Assembly (NCBI RefSeq): GCF_030816915.1
Contig: NZ_JAUSYN010000002.1
Location: forward strand, 3,113,501-3,177,500
Length of the DNA stretch: 64,000 nt
DNA from: Streptomyces sp. B3I8
GTDB taxonomy: Bacteria > Actinomycetota > Actinomycetes > Streptomycetales > Streptomycetaceae
Direction: 5' to 3'
In this document: positions 47,280 to 55,028 of the stretch, in pieces
Layout of the letters: the number at the start of each line of letters is the position of its first letter
How positions within the stretch are numbered: the stretch's first letter is position 1
Notes under the pieces: model-generated
Told to the model about the DNA's origin: nothing
What the model saw: only the letters and a program-made list of their open reading frames with translations
The model's database searches: none
Translations under genes and position numbers: made by a program

Positions 47280-48365
47280 TCACCCGGGCAGTTCGTAGAG
47301 GTGCAGGTCCCCTTCGGCCGGGACGCGGGTGAAGCCCGCCCTGGTCAGTACCGCCTGGGAGGCGGTGTTCGCCGGGTCCGTCTTCCCGAAGACCGTCCGT
47401 ACGTCGTCGCGGGCGGCGGCCCAGGACGACAGCGCGCGCAGCGCCCGCGTGGCGTAGCCGTTGCCTCGGGCGGAGGCGGCCAGGTCGTAGCCGACCTCGA
47501 CCCGGCCCTCGTCGTCCGGCGGCCCGTGGAAGCCCATGGCCCCGACCGCGCGGCCGTCCTCGGCGCGGACCAGGACGAACATGCCCCACTCCGGCCGGTG
47601 CGTCCCGGCCTCGTACGTCTGCCGCATCATCCCGGCCGCGACCCGCGTGCCGGCCTCCCCCGCGCCCTCCCCCTCGTACGGGCCGTTCCCGATCCAGTGG
47701 AAGCCGCCGCTGCCGCCCGCGGCCAGGTCGGCGGCGGCCGCCGGGGTGACGCCCTGGAGGGTGAGGCCGTCGGCGGGGATCACCAGGTCGTTGCTCCAGT
47801 ACCAGTCGGTCAGCGGGGCGCGGCCGGGCAGGTCGCCGCGGCCGGTCGCCCAGCGGAGGGTGGGCCAGGGGGCGTGGCCGGGGCGCACGTGCGGGAAGAT
47901 CCGCTCCAGTACGCCCCCGCACAGCTCGGCCGGCGGCTCGTACGGGACGCCGAGGCCGGTGGCGATGTCGTACGTGTGCAGCAGGACCTCCGTGACGCCC
48001 ATCGCCGCGAACCCCTCGCGGCTCGCGCTGCCGAACGGGGCGGCGTGGAAGGCGCGCGCCTCGCGCGGGGCCGTGGCGACCGCGGCGGCCAGCAGGGCGC
48101 CGGCGGTGGTCAGCACGTCCAGGACGGCGGTGTTGTCCGCCTCGTCGAGGAGGACGGTGTCGAAGGAGACGCGCTGCCGCGCCCCGGTCGCCAGCCGTCC
48201 CGCGTAGGCGATCAGCGTGCCGGCCACGTGCTGCGCGGTGGACCGGCAGCTCCACTCCAGCCCTCCGGCCTTGGTCCCCGCCCAGTCCCGCCCGGTGCCC
48301 ACCGCCAGCGCGGACACCGCGTGCGCGACGGCTTCGGTCACCTGTTCCCCACCCATGTTCTGCAT
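47280..48365 (-). CDS. MDMPI_N (DinB-like) and GNAT acetyltransferase fusion
   Basis: A 361-residue two-domain protein. Residues about 1-215 match the mycothiol-dependent maleylpyruvate isomerase N-terminal fold (EWSCRSTAQHVAGTLIAYA, MGVTEVLLHTYDIATGLG), with the His residues that would bind a metal. Residues about 220-361 are a GNAT domain (MMRQTYEAGTHRPEWGMFVLVRAEDG...GYDLAASARGNGYATRAL, with the acetyl-CoA loop RGNGYA). The combination suggests a thiol- or metal-linked enzyme coupled to acetyl transfer. Substrates are unknown. Confidence 0.87.
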   Translation of the reverse strand: MQNMGGEQVTEAVAHAVSALAVGTGRDWAGTKAGGLEWSCRSTAQHVAGTLIAYAGRLATGARQRVSFDTVLLDEADNTAVLDVLTTAGALLAAAVATAPREARAFHAAPFGSASREGFAAMGVTEVLLHTYDIATGLGVPYEPPAELCGGVLERIFPHVRPGHAPWPTLRWATGRGDLPGRAPLTDWYWSNDLVIPADGLTLQGVTPAAAADLAAGGSGGFHWIGNGPYEGEGAGEAGTRVAAGMMRQTYEAGTHRPEWGMFVLVRAEDGRAVGAMGFHGPPDDEGRVEVGYDLAASARGNGYATRALRALSSWAAARDDVRTVFGKTDPANTASQAVLTRAGFTRVPAEGDLHLYELPG

Positions 48366-48413
48366 AGGGCCGAGGGTAGGACGCGGGCAGGCGGCCGTAC
48401 GACCGGTTTGTTC

Positions 48414-48530
48414 GACCGGATCGACCGGATCGACCGGATCGACGGGGTCGACGGGCGACGGGCGACGGGCGACGGGCGACGGGCGACGGGCGACGGGCGA
48501 CGGGCGACGGGCGACGGGCGACGGGCGACG
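48414..48530. repeat. minisatellite: 9-bp then 7-bp tandem repeats
   Basis: Three copies of GACCGGATC (48414-48440) and one degenerate GACGGGGTC are followed by eleven perfect copies of GACGGGC (48450-48526) and a partial twelfth. The 7-bp period is not a codon multiple, so it is non-coding. It fills much of the 344-bp divergent gap 48366-48709 upstream of the secreted lectin-like gene. Confidence 0.95.
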
Positions 48531-48709
48531 GGGTCGACTGCTTCGCCTGTTCCGCGAGTTCCGCCTGTTTCACCTGCCTCGACCAGGAGTTGCGGGACGG
48601 GCCGGCACGAGCAGCTCGATCCGGTGGTTTTTCCCCATTTTCAGGTGCGGACAGTGGTGTTCGGGGATCCTGCCGAGGTACCTCCCGAGACCACCGCAAG
48701 GAGACCCCA

Positions 48710-49201
48710 GTGCGCCGACCGACCCGGAAAGCCTTCGCCGCCCTCGTCGCAGCAGCCGGCCTCGCCCTCCCCCTCCTCACCTCCACTCCCGCCTCGGCCG
48801 CCACCACCGCCGCCACCGCCACCACCACGAGCCGCTTCGCGAACTACCGCTACGGTGCATGCCTGCGCGAGGTCGACGAGACCGTCCTCAAGGGCGACCG
48901 CTGTTCCACCGGGCGCGGCAGCCTCCGGTGGCAGTGGAACGGCCGCCTCAACACCAGCACCACTCTCAGGAACAGCTTCTGGGGCCGCTGTCTCGACAGC
49001 AACGACCGGGGCGACGTCTACCCCCTGCCCTGCAACGGCAGCTCGTACCAGAAGTGGCGCACCGTCCAGCCCGCCGCCCGCAGCGCCGTCATGCTCCAGA
49101 GCGTCGGCACGGGCCGCTGCCTCTACCAGCAGGCCGACGGCTACTACCGCACCGCCCGCTGCGACCGAGGTGCCCAGAACCAGCGCTTCACCATCGGCTG
49201 A
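48710..49201 (+). CDS. secreted ricin-type (beta-trefoil) lectin-like protein
   Basis: A 163-residue exported protein from GTG at 48710 with AAGGAG upstream. A signal peptide ends near ASA (residue about 31). The mature domain has paired Cys residues (GACLREVDE...GDRC, GRCLDSN...LPC, GRCLYQQ...ARC) and Q-x-W/F motifs (YQKWRT, NQRFTIG), as in ricin-B-like trefoils. It probably binds a carbohydrate. The minisatellite upstream may influence its promoter. Confidence 0.8.
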   Translation: MRRPTRKAFAALVAAAGLALPLLTSTPASAATTAATATTTSRFANYRYGACLREVDETVLKGDRCSTGRGSLRWQWNGRLNTSTTLRNSFWGRCLDSNDRGDVYPLPCNGSSYQKWRTVQPAARSAVMLQSVGTGRCLYQQADGYYRTARCDRGAQNQRFTIG

Positions 49202-49235
49202 CATCCCGGAACGGACCGACCGGAGAGGAAAACTC

Positions 49236-49916
49236 CTAGGACGTCAACAGGTCGAGTTCCGCGCGGAGGTTGCGGCGGGCCGGGTCCTCCCACGCCTGGC
49301 TGCCGTGCGGTGTGCTGAACAGGCGTGGCAGCGCGAGGAGTTGCCGCAGGATGTCGGCACGGCCGGTACGGAAGGCGTCCTCGGGGACGAAGGCGTACTC
49401 CTCGCGGACCTGGGCGGTGTAGGCCGCGTACGCCTCGGGCGGGGCGGCGAGGATCGCGAGGTCCGCGTCGCACAGGACGGCGCCGTCGCGGTCGTCGGGC
49501 GCGGGGGCGTGGGTGACGGTGAGGCGGACGAGGCGGGCCACCTCGTCGGTACGGGCCTGCGGAACTCCGGCCTCCGCCAGCGCCCGGACGGCCAGCCGGG
49601 CCGACCGTTCCTCGTTCTCGGAGCGGTCCGGCAGGTAGACGGCGTCGTGGAACCAGGCGGCGAGACGGACGACGGCGAGGTCATCGGCGTACGCGGCGAG
49701 CGCATCGACGTGGTCGAGCACGGCGGTGAGGTGGGCGGCGGTGTGATACCGCCGCTGCGGCTCCGACCAGCGGCGCAGCAGATCGTCGGCGTACGGGTCC
49801 GGGTCGGGGGCGGCGGAGCCGGGGCCAGGGCCACCGGGGTCGTCGCCGCGCGCGGCGAGCAGGGCCTCGCGCCAGCGGGCACGGAGGGCGGCGGGGTCGG
49901 TGCCGAGGTGAACCAT
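49236..49916 (-). CDS. HD domain metal-dependent phosphohydrolase-like protein
   Basis: A 226-residue protein. The HD motif pattern is H...HD...D: RRYHTAAHL near residue 55, AAWFHDAVY near residue 85, and VLCDADLAIL near residue 150. This fits the predicted HD-superfamily phosphohydrolases. ATG at 49916 gives MVHLGTDPAALRARW; MGRMVHL three codons earlier is an alternative. Likely acts on a nucleotide or phosphate ester; substrate unknown. Confidence 0.87.
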   Translation of the reverse strand: MVHLGTDPAALRARWREALLAARGDDPGGPGPGSAAPDPDPYADDLLRRWSEPQRRYHTAAHLTAVLDHVDALAAYADDLAVVRLAAWFHDAVYLPDRSENEERSARLAVRALAEAGVPQARTDEVARLVRLTVTHAPAPDDRDGAVLCDADLAILAAPPEAYAAYTAQVREEYAFVPEDAFRTGRADILRQLLALPRLFSTPHGSQAWEDPARRNLRAELDLLTS

Positions 49917-50076
49917 GCGACCCATTCTTCCGCCCACGGGGGCCCGGCCAGGGAACCGGCCCAATAGGACGTGATCCGACCTCTATGAAGCCTACGGTGA
50001 TCCCCGACGCCGCACCGGAAACCCGGAAGTCCCCGGGACCCGGCGCACCGGACCGCGCGGAAGGACCCCGACCACC

Positions 50077-50628
50077 ATGAGCGACACCACGAACTCCACG
50101 AACTCCACCGAGCAGGCCCTCACCGGCGAGCGCGCCGACATCCGCGACGCGCTGCGCAAGCACCGGCAGTTCCTCGTCCAAACCGTCCGTGATCTCGACG
50201 ACGAGCAGGCGGGCCGGCGCACCACGGCCAGCGAACTGTGTCTGGGCGGCCTGATCAAACACGTCACGTCGGTCGAGCGCGGCTGGGCGGAGTTCATCGT
50301 GCACGGCGCCTCGGTGATGCCGGACTTCACCGCCCTCACCGAGGAGGACCTCGCCCGCCGGGCCGACGAGTTCCGCATGCTGCCGGGCGACACGCTCGAC
50401 GGGGTCCTCGCCGAGTACGCGAAGGTCGCCGAACACACCGACGAACTCGTCGCGACCGTGCCCGACCTGGACACCTCCCACCTGCTGCCGAAGGCGCCCT
50501 GGATCCAGCCGGGTGCCCGCATGACGGTCCGCAGGGTCCTGCTGCACGTCATCGCGGAGACCGCCCAGCACGCCGGCCACGCCGACATCATCCGCGAGTC
50601 CCTGGACGGCGCGAAGACCATGGGCTGA
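50077..50628 (+). CDS. DinB family (DUF664-like) protein
   Basis: A 183-residue four-helix-bundle protein. Conserved metal-site residues appear in LCLGGLIKHVTSVERGW (His) and RRVLLHVIAETAQHAGHADIIRE (HxxxxxxxH). The family includes thiol-dependent S-transferases that use bacillithiol or mycothiol. GGAAGGA lies upstream of the ATG. It is divergent from the HD protein gene. Confidence 0.9.
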   Translation: MSDTTNSTNSTEQALTGERADIRDALRKHRQFLVQTVRDLDDEQAGRRTTASELCLGGLIKHVTSVERGWAEFIVHGASVMPDFTALTEEDLARRADEFRMLPGDTLDGVLAEYAKVAEHTDELVATVPDLDTSHLLPKAPWIQPGARMTVRRVLLHVIAETAQHAGHADIIRESLDGAKTMG

Positions 50629-50646
50629 CCCCCGACCCCGGACCAC

Positions 50647-50673
50647 GCCCGCCGCCGCTCACGGCAGGCGGGC
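50647..50673. terminator. hairpin between convergent genes
   Basis: GCCCGCC (50647-50653) pairs with GGCGGGC (50667-50673), with an inner CCG/CGG pair. It lies after the DinB-like gene and overlaps the stop codon of the convergent gene at 50659. Confidence 0.5.
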
Positions 50674-51048
50674 CTCCTGGTTGATGCAGCGGACGCGTTC
50701 GCGCAGCACCGCGTCGGGCGGGGCCTGCCGCAGTCCGTCCGGCGGGCAGTCCCACTCCCGGCCGCCGCCCACCGGACGCAACTGCACCCGGCCGCCCACA
50801 TGCCCGCACACCTCGCCCATCCGCCCGTCCCGCACGTCCACCATGTACGTCCCGACCGGTGGCCGTTCCCCGCGCAGCACCGCCGTCAGCCGCTCCGCCG
50901 TCCGTACGTTGCAGCGCCCCAACGCGACGAGGGCGAACGGCTCGTCGCTCGCACCGGTCACCGGGTCCACCCCCAACGACGGCAGCACGACACCCGCTTC
51001 CGCCAACGCCTCCCGCAACGACGCCACGACTTCCTCGGTCGACCGCAC
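50659..51048 (-). CDS. hypothetical protein divergent from the Scr1/DUF397 pair
   Basis: About 129 residues from GTG at 51048 (VRSTEEVVASLREALAEAGVVLPSLGVD); GAGGAAAGTGGGG lies upstream. It has no membrane segment. The sequence FALVALGRCNVRTAERLTAVL and GTYMVDVRDGRMGEVCGHVGGRVQLRPVGGGREWDC recurs in Streptomyces next to XRE/DUF397 pairs. Role unknown; it may belong to the same module. Confidence 0.78.
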   Translation of the reverse strand: MRSTEEVVASLREALAEAGVVLPSLGVDPVTGASDEPFALVALGRCNVRTAERLTAVLRGERPPVGTYMVDVRDGRMGEVCGHVGGRVQLRPVGGGREWDCPPDGLRQAPPDAVLRERVRCINQEARLP

Positions 51049-51176
51049 TGTGCGCCCCACTTTCCTCACGCAGAGTTTTCGATACGCCACCCAGCGTGTA
51101 TGCCCGCGCTCTAACCTGGCCAGACGTTCCGCCCCAACAAGAGAGGTCGTGGGACGAAAAGGACAGGGGGCGATTC

Positions 51177-52013
51177 ATGCCTGGACCCAAAGATCTCGAC
51201 CCGTCGTCCTCACCCCGTGCGCTGCTGGGCGCGGAGTTGCGCCACGCGCGCGAGAAGGCGGCCCTGAGCCAGGAGGAGTTGGGCAGCCGCCTCTTCGTCA
51301 GCGGCTCGTACATCGGCCAGTTGGAAGCGGGCACGAGACGGATGCAACCCGAGTACGCGCGGATGCTGGACGAGGTGCTGGGCGTGGACTTCTTCCTCCG
51401 CAACTGCCGCGCGGCGGCGAAGTCGGAGTACCCGGAACACTTCGCGGAGGCAGCGGAGGCGGAGGCGCGGGCGGTGGCGATCCGCGCATACGCGCCTCTG
51501 CTCATCCCCGGCCTGCTCCAGACCGCCGGGTACGCACGCGCGGTGTTCCGCGCCTACCAGCCGACGGCGCCGGAGGCGGCCATCGACAAGCTGGTCGCCA
51601 CGCGGATGGAGCGAACGCACCTCCTCAACGACCCAACAGATCTGGTGTTGTGGGCCGTACTTGACGAAGCAGCGCTGCGCCGGGTGGTGGGCGAACCCGG
51701 TGTCATGGCGGAGGCTCTGCGCCACCTCGCCGAGATCGTCCGCACGAACCGGGCGATCGTGCAGGTGCTGCCGTTCTCGGCAGGAGCTCACGCCGCGATG
51801 CAAGGCGCCATCAAACTGATGGACTTCGAGGACGCTCCGCCGCTGGTCTACTTCGAGGGCGTCGCCACCGGGAGGCTGGAGGACGCACCGGCGGTCGTCC
51901 GCCACCAGCGCCTCACCTACGAACTCCTCACGGCCTGCGCCCTGTCGCCGAAAACCTCTCTGGCCCTACTGGAGGAAATGGCACAGGATTACGAGCATGA
52001 GGAGCTTTCCTGA
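51177..52013 (+). CDS. Scr1-family XRE regulator with DUF5753 domain
   Basis: A 278-residue regulator. The HTH is LRHAREKAALSQEELGSRLFVSGSYIGQLEAG. The DUF5753 hallmark AYAPLLIPGLLQTAGYARAVF begins near residue 100. This is the antitoxin-like regulator class (Scr1) paired with DUF397 proteins, abundant in streptomycetes and linked to development or toxin-antitoxin function. Its 3' end overlaps the DUF397 gene by 17 bp. Confidence 0.92.
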   Translation: MPGPKDLDPSSSPRALLGAELRHAREKAALSQEELGSRLFVSGSYIGQLEAGTRRMQPEYARMLDEVLGVDFFLRNCRAAAKSEYPEHFAEAAEAEARAVAIRAYAPLLIPGLLQTAGYARAVFRAYQPTAPEAAIDKLVATRMERTHLLNDPTDLVLWAVLDEAALRRVVGEPGVMAEALRHLAEIVRTNRAIVQVLPFSAGAHAAMQGAIKLMDFEDAPPLVYFEGVATGRLEDAPAVVRHQRLTYELLTACALSPKTSLALLEEMAQDYEHEELS

Positions 52014-52263
52014 GTACGACCTGACCGACGCCGCATGGCACAAGTCGAGCTACAGCGGCGGCGACGGCGGCGACTGCCTCGAAGTCGCCCGCTGGCGCAA
52101 GTCCACGCACAGCGGCGGCAGCGGCGGCGACTGCCTGGAAGTCGCCGACGGGCACCCCGCCCTCGTCCCCGTACGGGACTCGAAGAACCCCCAGGGCCCG
52201 AAGCTCGTGTTCCGAGCCTCGGCATGGGCACCGTTCGTCGAAGGCCTCAAGCGGCGGCACTGA
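51997..52263 (+). CDS. DUF397 protein with a duplicated core motif
   Basis: An 88-residue DUF397 protein, the usual small partner of Scr1 regulators. The core (WHKSSYSGGDGGDCLEVAR, 52036-52092) is repeated in frame as WRKSTHSGGSGGDCLEVAD (52093-52149), a 57-bp duplication. Normal members have one copy and about 60-70 residues. The C-terminal part (VPVRDSKNPQGPKLVFRASAWAPFV) is regular. Overlaps the Scr1 gene by 17 bp. Confidence 0.9.
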   Translation: MRSFPEYDLTDAAWHKSSYSGGDGGDCLEVARWRKSTHSGGSGGDCLEVADGHPALVPVRDSKNPQGPKLVFRASAWAPFVEGLKRRH

Positions 52264-52328
52264 GCCACTGCCGCACGGACGGGAGAGGCGGGGTTGCCCC
52301 ACCCGCCCTCCCCGCCCAGAGTGCGGAC

Positions 52329-52817
52329 ATGCCGATACCGCCGCATCCGCATCCGCATCCGCATCCACACCTGCGAGAGATCAGCCCCGACAACTTCCAG
52401 AGCGCGATCGACCTGCGCGTCCGCCCCGACCAGGAACACCTCGTGGCGCCCGTGGTGAAGTCGCTCGCCGAGGCGTACGTCCACCCCGACATCGCATGGC
52501 CCCGGCTCATCTGCGACGGCGACGAGATCGTCGGGTTCCTCATGGCCTTCTTCGACGTCGACTGGACCGGCAAGGGCACCGACTTGCGCTCGGGGCTCTG
52601 GCGTCTCAACATCGCGGACGGCCAACAGGGCCGGGGCTACGGACGCTTCGCGGTGCGGTCCGTGGCCGACGAGATCCGGCGCCGGGGCGGCACACGCCTG
52701 ACGACCACCTGGCATCCCGGACCGGACGGCCCCGAGGGCTTCTACCGGGCACTCGGCTTCCGCACGACCGGCGAGACCAGCGGAGATCAGACCGTGGGCG
52801 TGCTGGACCTCGACTGA
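52329..52817 (+). CDS. GNAT family N-acetyltransferase
   Basis: A 162-residue acetyltransferase. The acetyl-CoA loop reads QQGRGYGRFAV, and EGFYRALGFRTTGE closes the fold; it resembles spermidine/aminoglycoside-type GNATs. The N-terminus is HPHPHPHPHPH, coded by four tandem GCATCC hexamers (52343-52366), so the true start may lie after it. Substrate is unknown. Confidence 0.85.
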   Translation: MPIPPHPHPHPHPHLREISPDNFQSAIDLRVRPDQEHLVAPVVKSLAEAYVHPDIAWPRLICDGDEIVGFLMAFFDVDWTGKGTDLRSGLWRLNIADGQQGRGYGRFAVRSVADEIRRRGGTRLTTTWHPGPDGPEGFYRALGFRTTGETSGDQTVGVLDLD

Positions 52818-52887
52818 ACCCGCACTGCCGCCGCGCCCCGCCGCCCGGAGCTCAAGTACCGAGCTGCGAGCCCTCTTTGTACGGATT

Positions 52888-52912
52888 GGGGGGTGGGTTG
52901 TACCCACCCCCC
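52888..52912 (+). terminator. 11-bp hairpin after the GNAT gene
   Basis: GGGGGGTGGGT (52888-52898) pairs with ACCCACCCCCC (52902-52912), loop TGT; it lies 70 bp after the GNAT stop. Confidence 0.65.
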
Positions 52913-52983
52913 CTCCCCGTCAACACAAAGCGACGCGTTTGCCACGGACCGTCATCAAGCTCTAGGTTGCCCGCAGACGTAAC

Positions 52984-53019
52984 GACCCCCGTCAGGTGCT
53001 ACGAACACCTGCGGGGGTC
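52984..53019 (+). promoter_or_regulatory. conserved leader hairpin of the HTH gene
   Basis: GACCCCCG (52984-52991) pairs with CGGGGGTC (53012-53019), and CAGGTG (52993-52998) with CACCTG (53006-53011), with one bulged T and a 7-nt loop. Such a hairpin precedes this HTH gene family in other streptomycetes, from memory. It may be an attenuator. Confidence 0.6.
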
Positions 53020-53060
53020 TCACCTACGAGATCGCCCAATCCCAGAGGGAACTCGATCCC

Positions 53061-53670
53061 ATGGCTGCCGCCAACTCTAGTGACGACCCCCGCTCTCCGC
53101 ACAGCACCCCGCACCCGATGGCGAACCCGGGTTACGGCAAACGCTCCGTGCCGGGACAACTTCCGCGCACACGCCACGACTTCACACACCTGCCGCGCCG
53201 CGAGGCCTCCGTCGCCGCGTACCTCGACCGGCTGTCCGAGAACGCCGACATGTCCGGGAACGGCCCCCGCGCTCACGCTCTCGCAGGCGGAGTGCGCGGA
53301 ACTGGCGCCGCTGCTGGGCGACTGGTTCACGCGGGGAGCCACCGAGGAGCACATCACGCACGCCCTGACCGGCGGGCTCCCCAGCCCGGTGCACCACCCG
53401 GCGGCCCTGATCCGCTCCCGCCTGCTCACCAAGCTGCCGCCGGAGCCGGTGCCCGAGGCGCCGCGTACACCGCGCCGCCTGCTGGAGTGCGCGGAGTGCG
53501 GCGTCCCCGGCCGCCCCGAGGCGCTGCCCGGCGGCGTGTGCGGCGCGTGTCGGGACACGCCCTCTCCCCCGCGCCCCCACGCGCCCCTTCCCGCCCCCTC
53601 GGTTCACGCCCGCGCCGCCGCCATCCGGGCCAAAATGCCTCAACGACGACAGGAACGGACACCCGCATGA
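53061..53670 (+). pseudogene. internally deleted, frameshifted helix-turn-helix protein gene
   Basis: The start at 53061 (AGAGGGA upstream) encodes the family N-terminus: KRSVPGQLPRTRHDFTHLPRREASVAAYLDRL. After about residue 72 (SENADMSGNG) the HTH middle is missing. The family C-terminus then continues in another frame (LTLSQAECAELAPLLGDWFTRG...LLECAECGVPGRPEALPGGVCGAC) to the stop at 53668. The join is at about 53265-53290. Two halves of one protein in different frames show a deletion in the middle. The expected intact length is about 250-300 residues. Confidence 0.75.
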
Positions 53671-53729
53671 CGGCTCCCACGATCCGACGGCACCATCCCG
53701 GGGCACGATGGGGGGAAGGAGGCGAGACC

Positions 53730-54401
53730 ATGACCCCAAGCACCGCCGACGACCCGCAGATGTCCGTCGAGGACTTCGAGGAACTCGCCGAGGCCGCCCC
53801 TGAGGGGGTACGGCTCGAATTCATCAATGGCCGGGTCCACGCCAAGGACGGCCTCAGCGTCGAGGACTTCGAAGAACTGGAACGCCGGGCGCCGGAGACC
53901 GTCCGGCTCGAATACGTACACGGAAAACTAGAGGTCAAGGCAGTGCCGGACGGCAAGCACACGTCGATCTTCCTGTGGTTGCAGCGCCAGTGCATGCAAC
54001 AGCGTCCCGACCTCGACCTCGCCCCCGAACGTGGAGTCAGGGCAGAGGCCTACCGCAAGGGTCGCGCCCGGACGGACGGTTTCCTGGCACCGGTGGATCA
54101 CTTCGTCGATGACGGCGAGTGGTCGGAAGCCGGCGGGGCCCTGATGGCCGTGGAGATCACCTCCCACGACCGCGACACCGACAAGCGGGACCGCATCGAC
54201 AAGCCCATCGGCTACGCGGAGGCCGAGATCCCCGTCTACCTCCTCATCGACCGCGACCACCACACCGTCGTCGTGCACAGCGAACCGAAGGACGGCCGCT
54301 ACCGGCAGTCCCCCTCCTACCCGTGGGGGGCGACCGTCGAGCTCCCGCCCCCGGTGGGCATCACGCTCGACACCGAACAGCTCAAGAAGTACGCCGACTG
54401 A
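53730..54401 (+). CDS. Uma2 family (DUF820) endonuclease-like protein, duplicated N-terminus
   Basis: A 223-residue protein with GGAAGGAGG upstream of its ATG. The Uma2 body (about 75-223) shows ERGVRAEAYRKGRARTDGFLAP, GGALMAVEITSHDRDTDKRDRIDKPIGYAEAEIPVYLLID, the PD-(D/E)xK-like fold of this family. The N-terminal entry module MSVEDFEELAEAAPEGVRLE (residues 11-41) is repeated as LSVEDFEELERRAPETVRLE (42-72). Function of Uma2 proteins is unsettled. A dead relative is at 8199. Confidence 0.88.
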   Translation: MTPSTADDPQMSVEDFEELAEAAPEGVRLEFINGRVHAKDGLSVEDFEELERRAPETVRLEYVHGKLEVKAVPDGKHTSIFLWLQRQCMQQRPDLDLAPERGVRAEAYRKGRARTDGFLAPVDHFVDDGEWSEAGGALMAVEITSHDRDTDKRDRIDKPIGYAEAEIPVYLLIDRDHHTVVVHSEPKDGRYRQSPSYPWGATVELPPPVGITLDTEQLKKYAD

Positions 54402-54429
54402 GGCACCCGACGGCGGCGAGAATGCCGTC

Positions 54430-54969
54430 ATGTCCGAACTCCCCGCCTGGCCGGTCGCCGTACCGCTCGAAGGGCCGCGACTGCGGCTGGAACCGTTGCG
54501 CGTCGCGCACGCGGAGGAAGCGCCGGCATTCCTCGCCGACGTCCGCCTGCACACGTACATCGGAGGGACCCCGCCGACCCGGGGCGAACTGGAGCAGCGC
54601 TATCGCCGCCAGTCCGCCGGCCACTCGCCCGACCGCACGCAGGGCTGGCTGAACTGGATGCTGCGGCGCCACACCGACGGCAAGCTGGTCGGCACCGTAC
54701 AGGCGACCCTCACCCGCCCCGACGGCCACCACCGTCCTACCGCCGAGCTCGCCTGGGTCGTAGGCCACGCCTTCCAGGGCAACGGCTACGCGAAGGAGGG
54801 CGCCGCCGCCATGACCCACTGGCTGCGCGACCAGGGCATCTCACCCCTCACGGCCCACGTCCACCCGGACAACCACCCCTCCGCCGCCGTCGCCGCAGCC
54901 CTCGGCCTGCACCCCACCGGCACCCTGCACGACGGCGAACGACACTGGACCGACGCCACCTCTCCGTGA
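54430..54969 (+). CDS. GNAT family N-acetyltransferase (RimJ/RimL type)
   Basis: A 179-residue acetyltransferase. LEGPRLRLEPLRVAHAEEAPAF at the N-terminus, WVVGHAFQGNGYAKEGAAAM for the acetyl-CoA loop and HVHPDNHPSAAVAAALGLHPTG near the end are typical of the RimJ/RimL-like GNAT_3 group. The target is not evident. It lies 28 bp after the Uma2 gene. Confidence 0.88.
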   Translation: MSELPAWPVAVPLEGPRLRLEPLRVAHAEEAPAFLADVRLHTYIGGTPPTRGELEQRYRRQSAGHSPDRTQGWLNWMLRRHTDGKLVGTVQATLTRPDGHHRPTAELAWVVGHAFQGNGYAKEGAAAMTHWLRDQGISPLTAHVHPDNHPSAAVAAALGLHPTGTLHDGERHWTDATSP

Positions 54970-55028
54970 CCACCGCGGCAACCGTCCGTCCGGCGGCGCT
55001 GTCAGTCCCGTGTGCGACCCTGGCGGAC

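Noticed and set aside
48414..48530. CRISPR array
   Set aside because: The repeats are contiguous 7-bp and 9-bp units with no spacers, and no cas genes are nearby.
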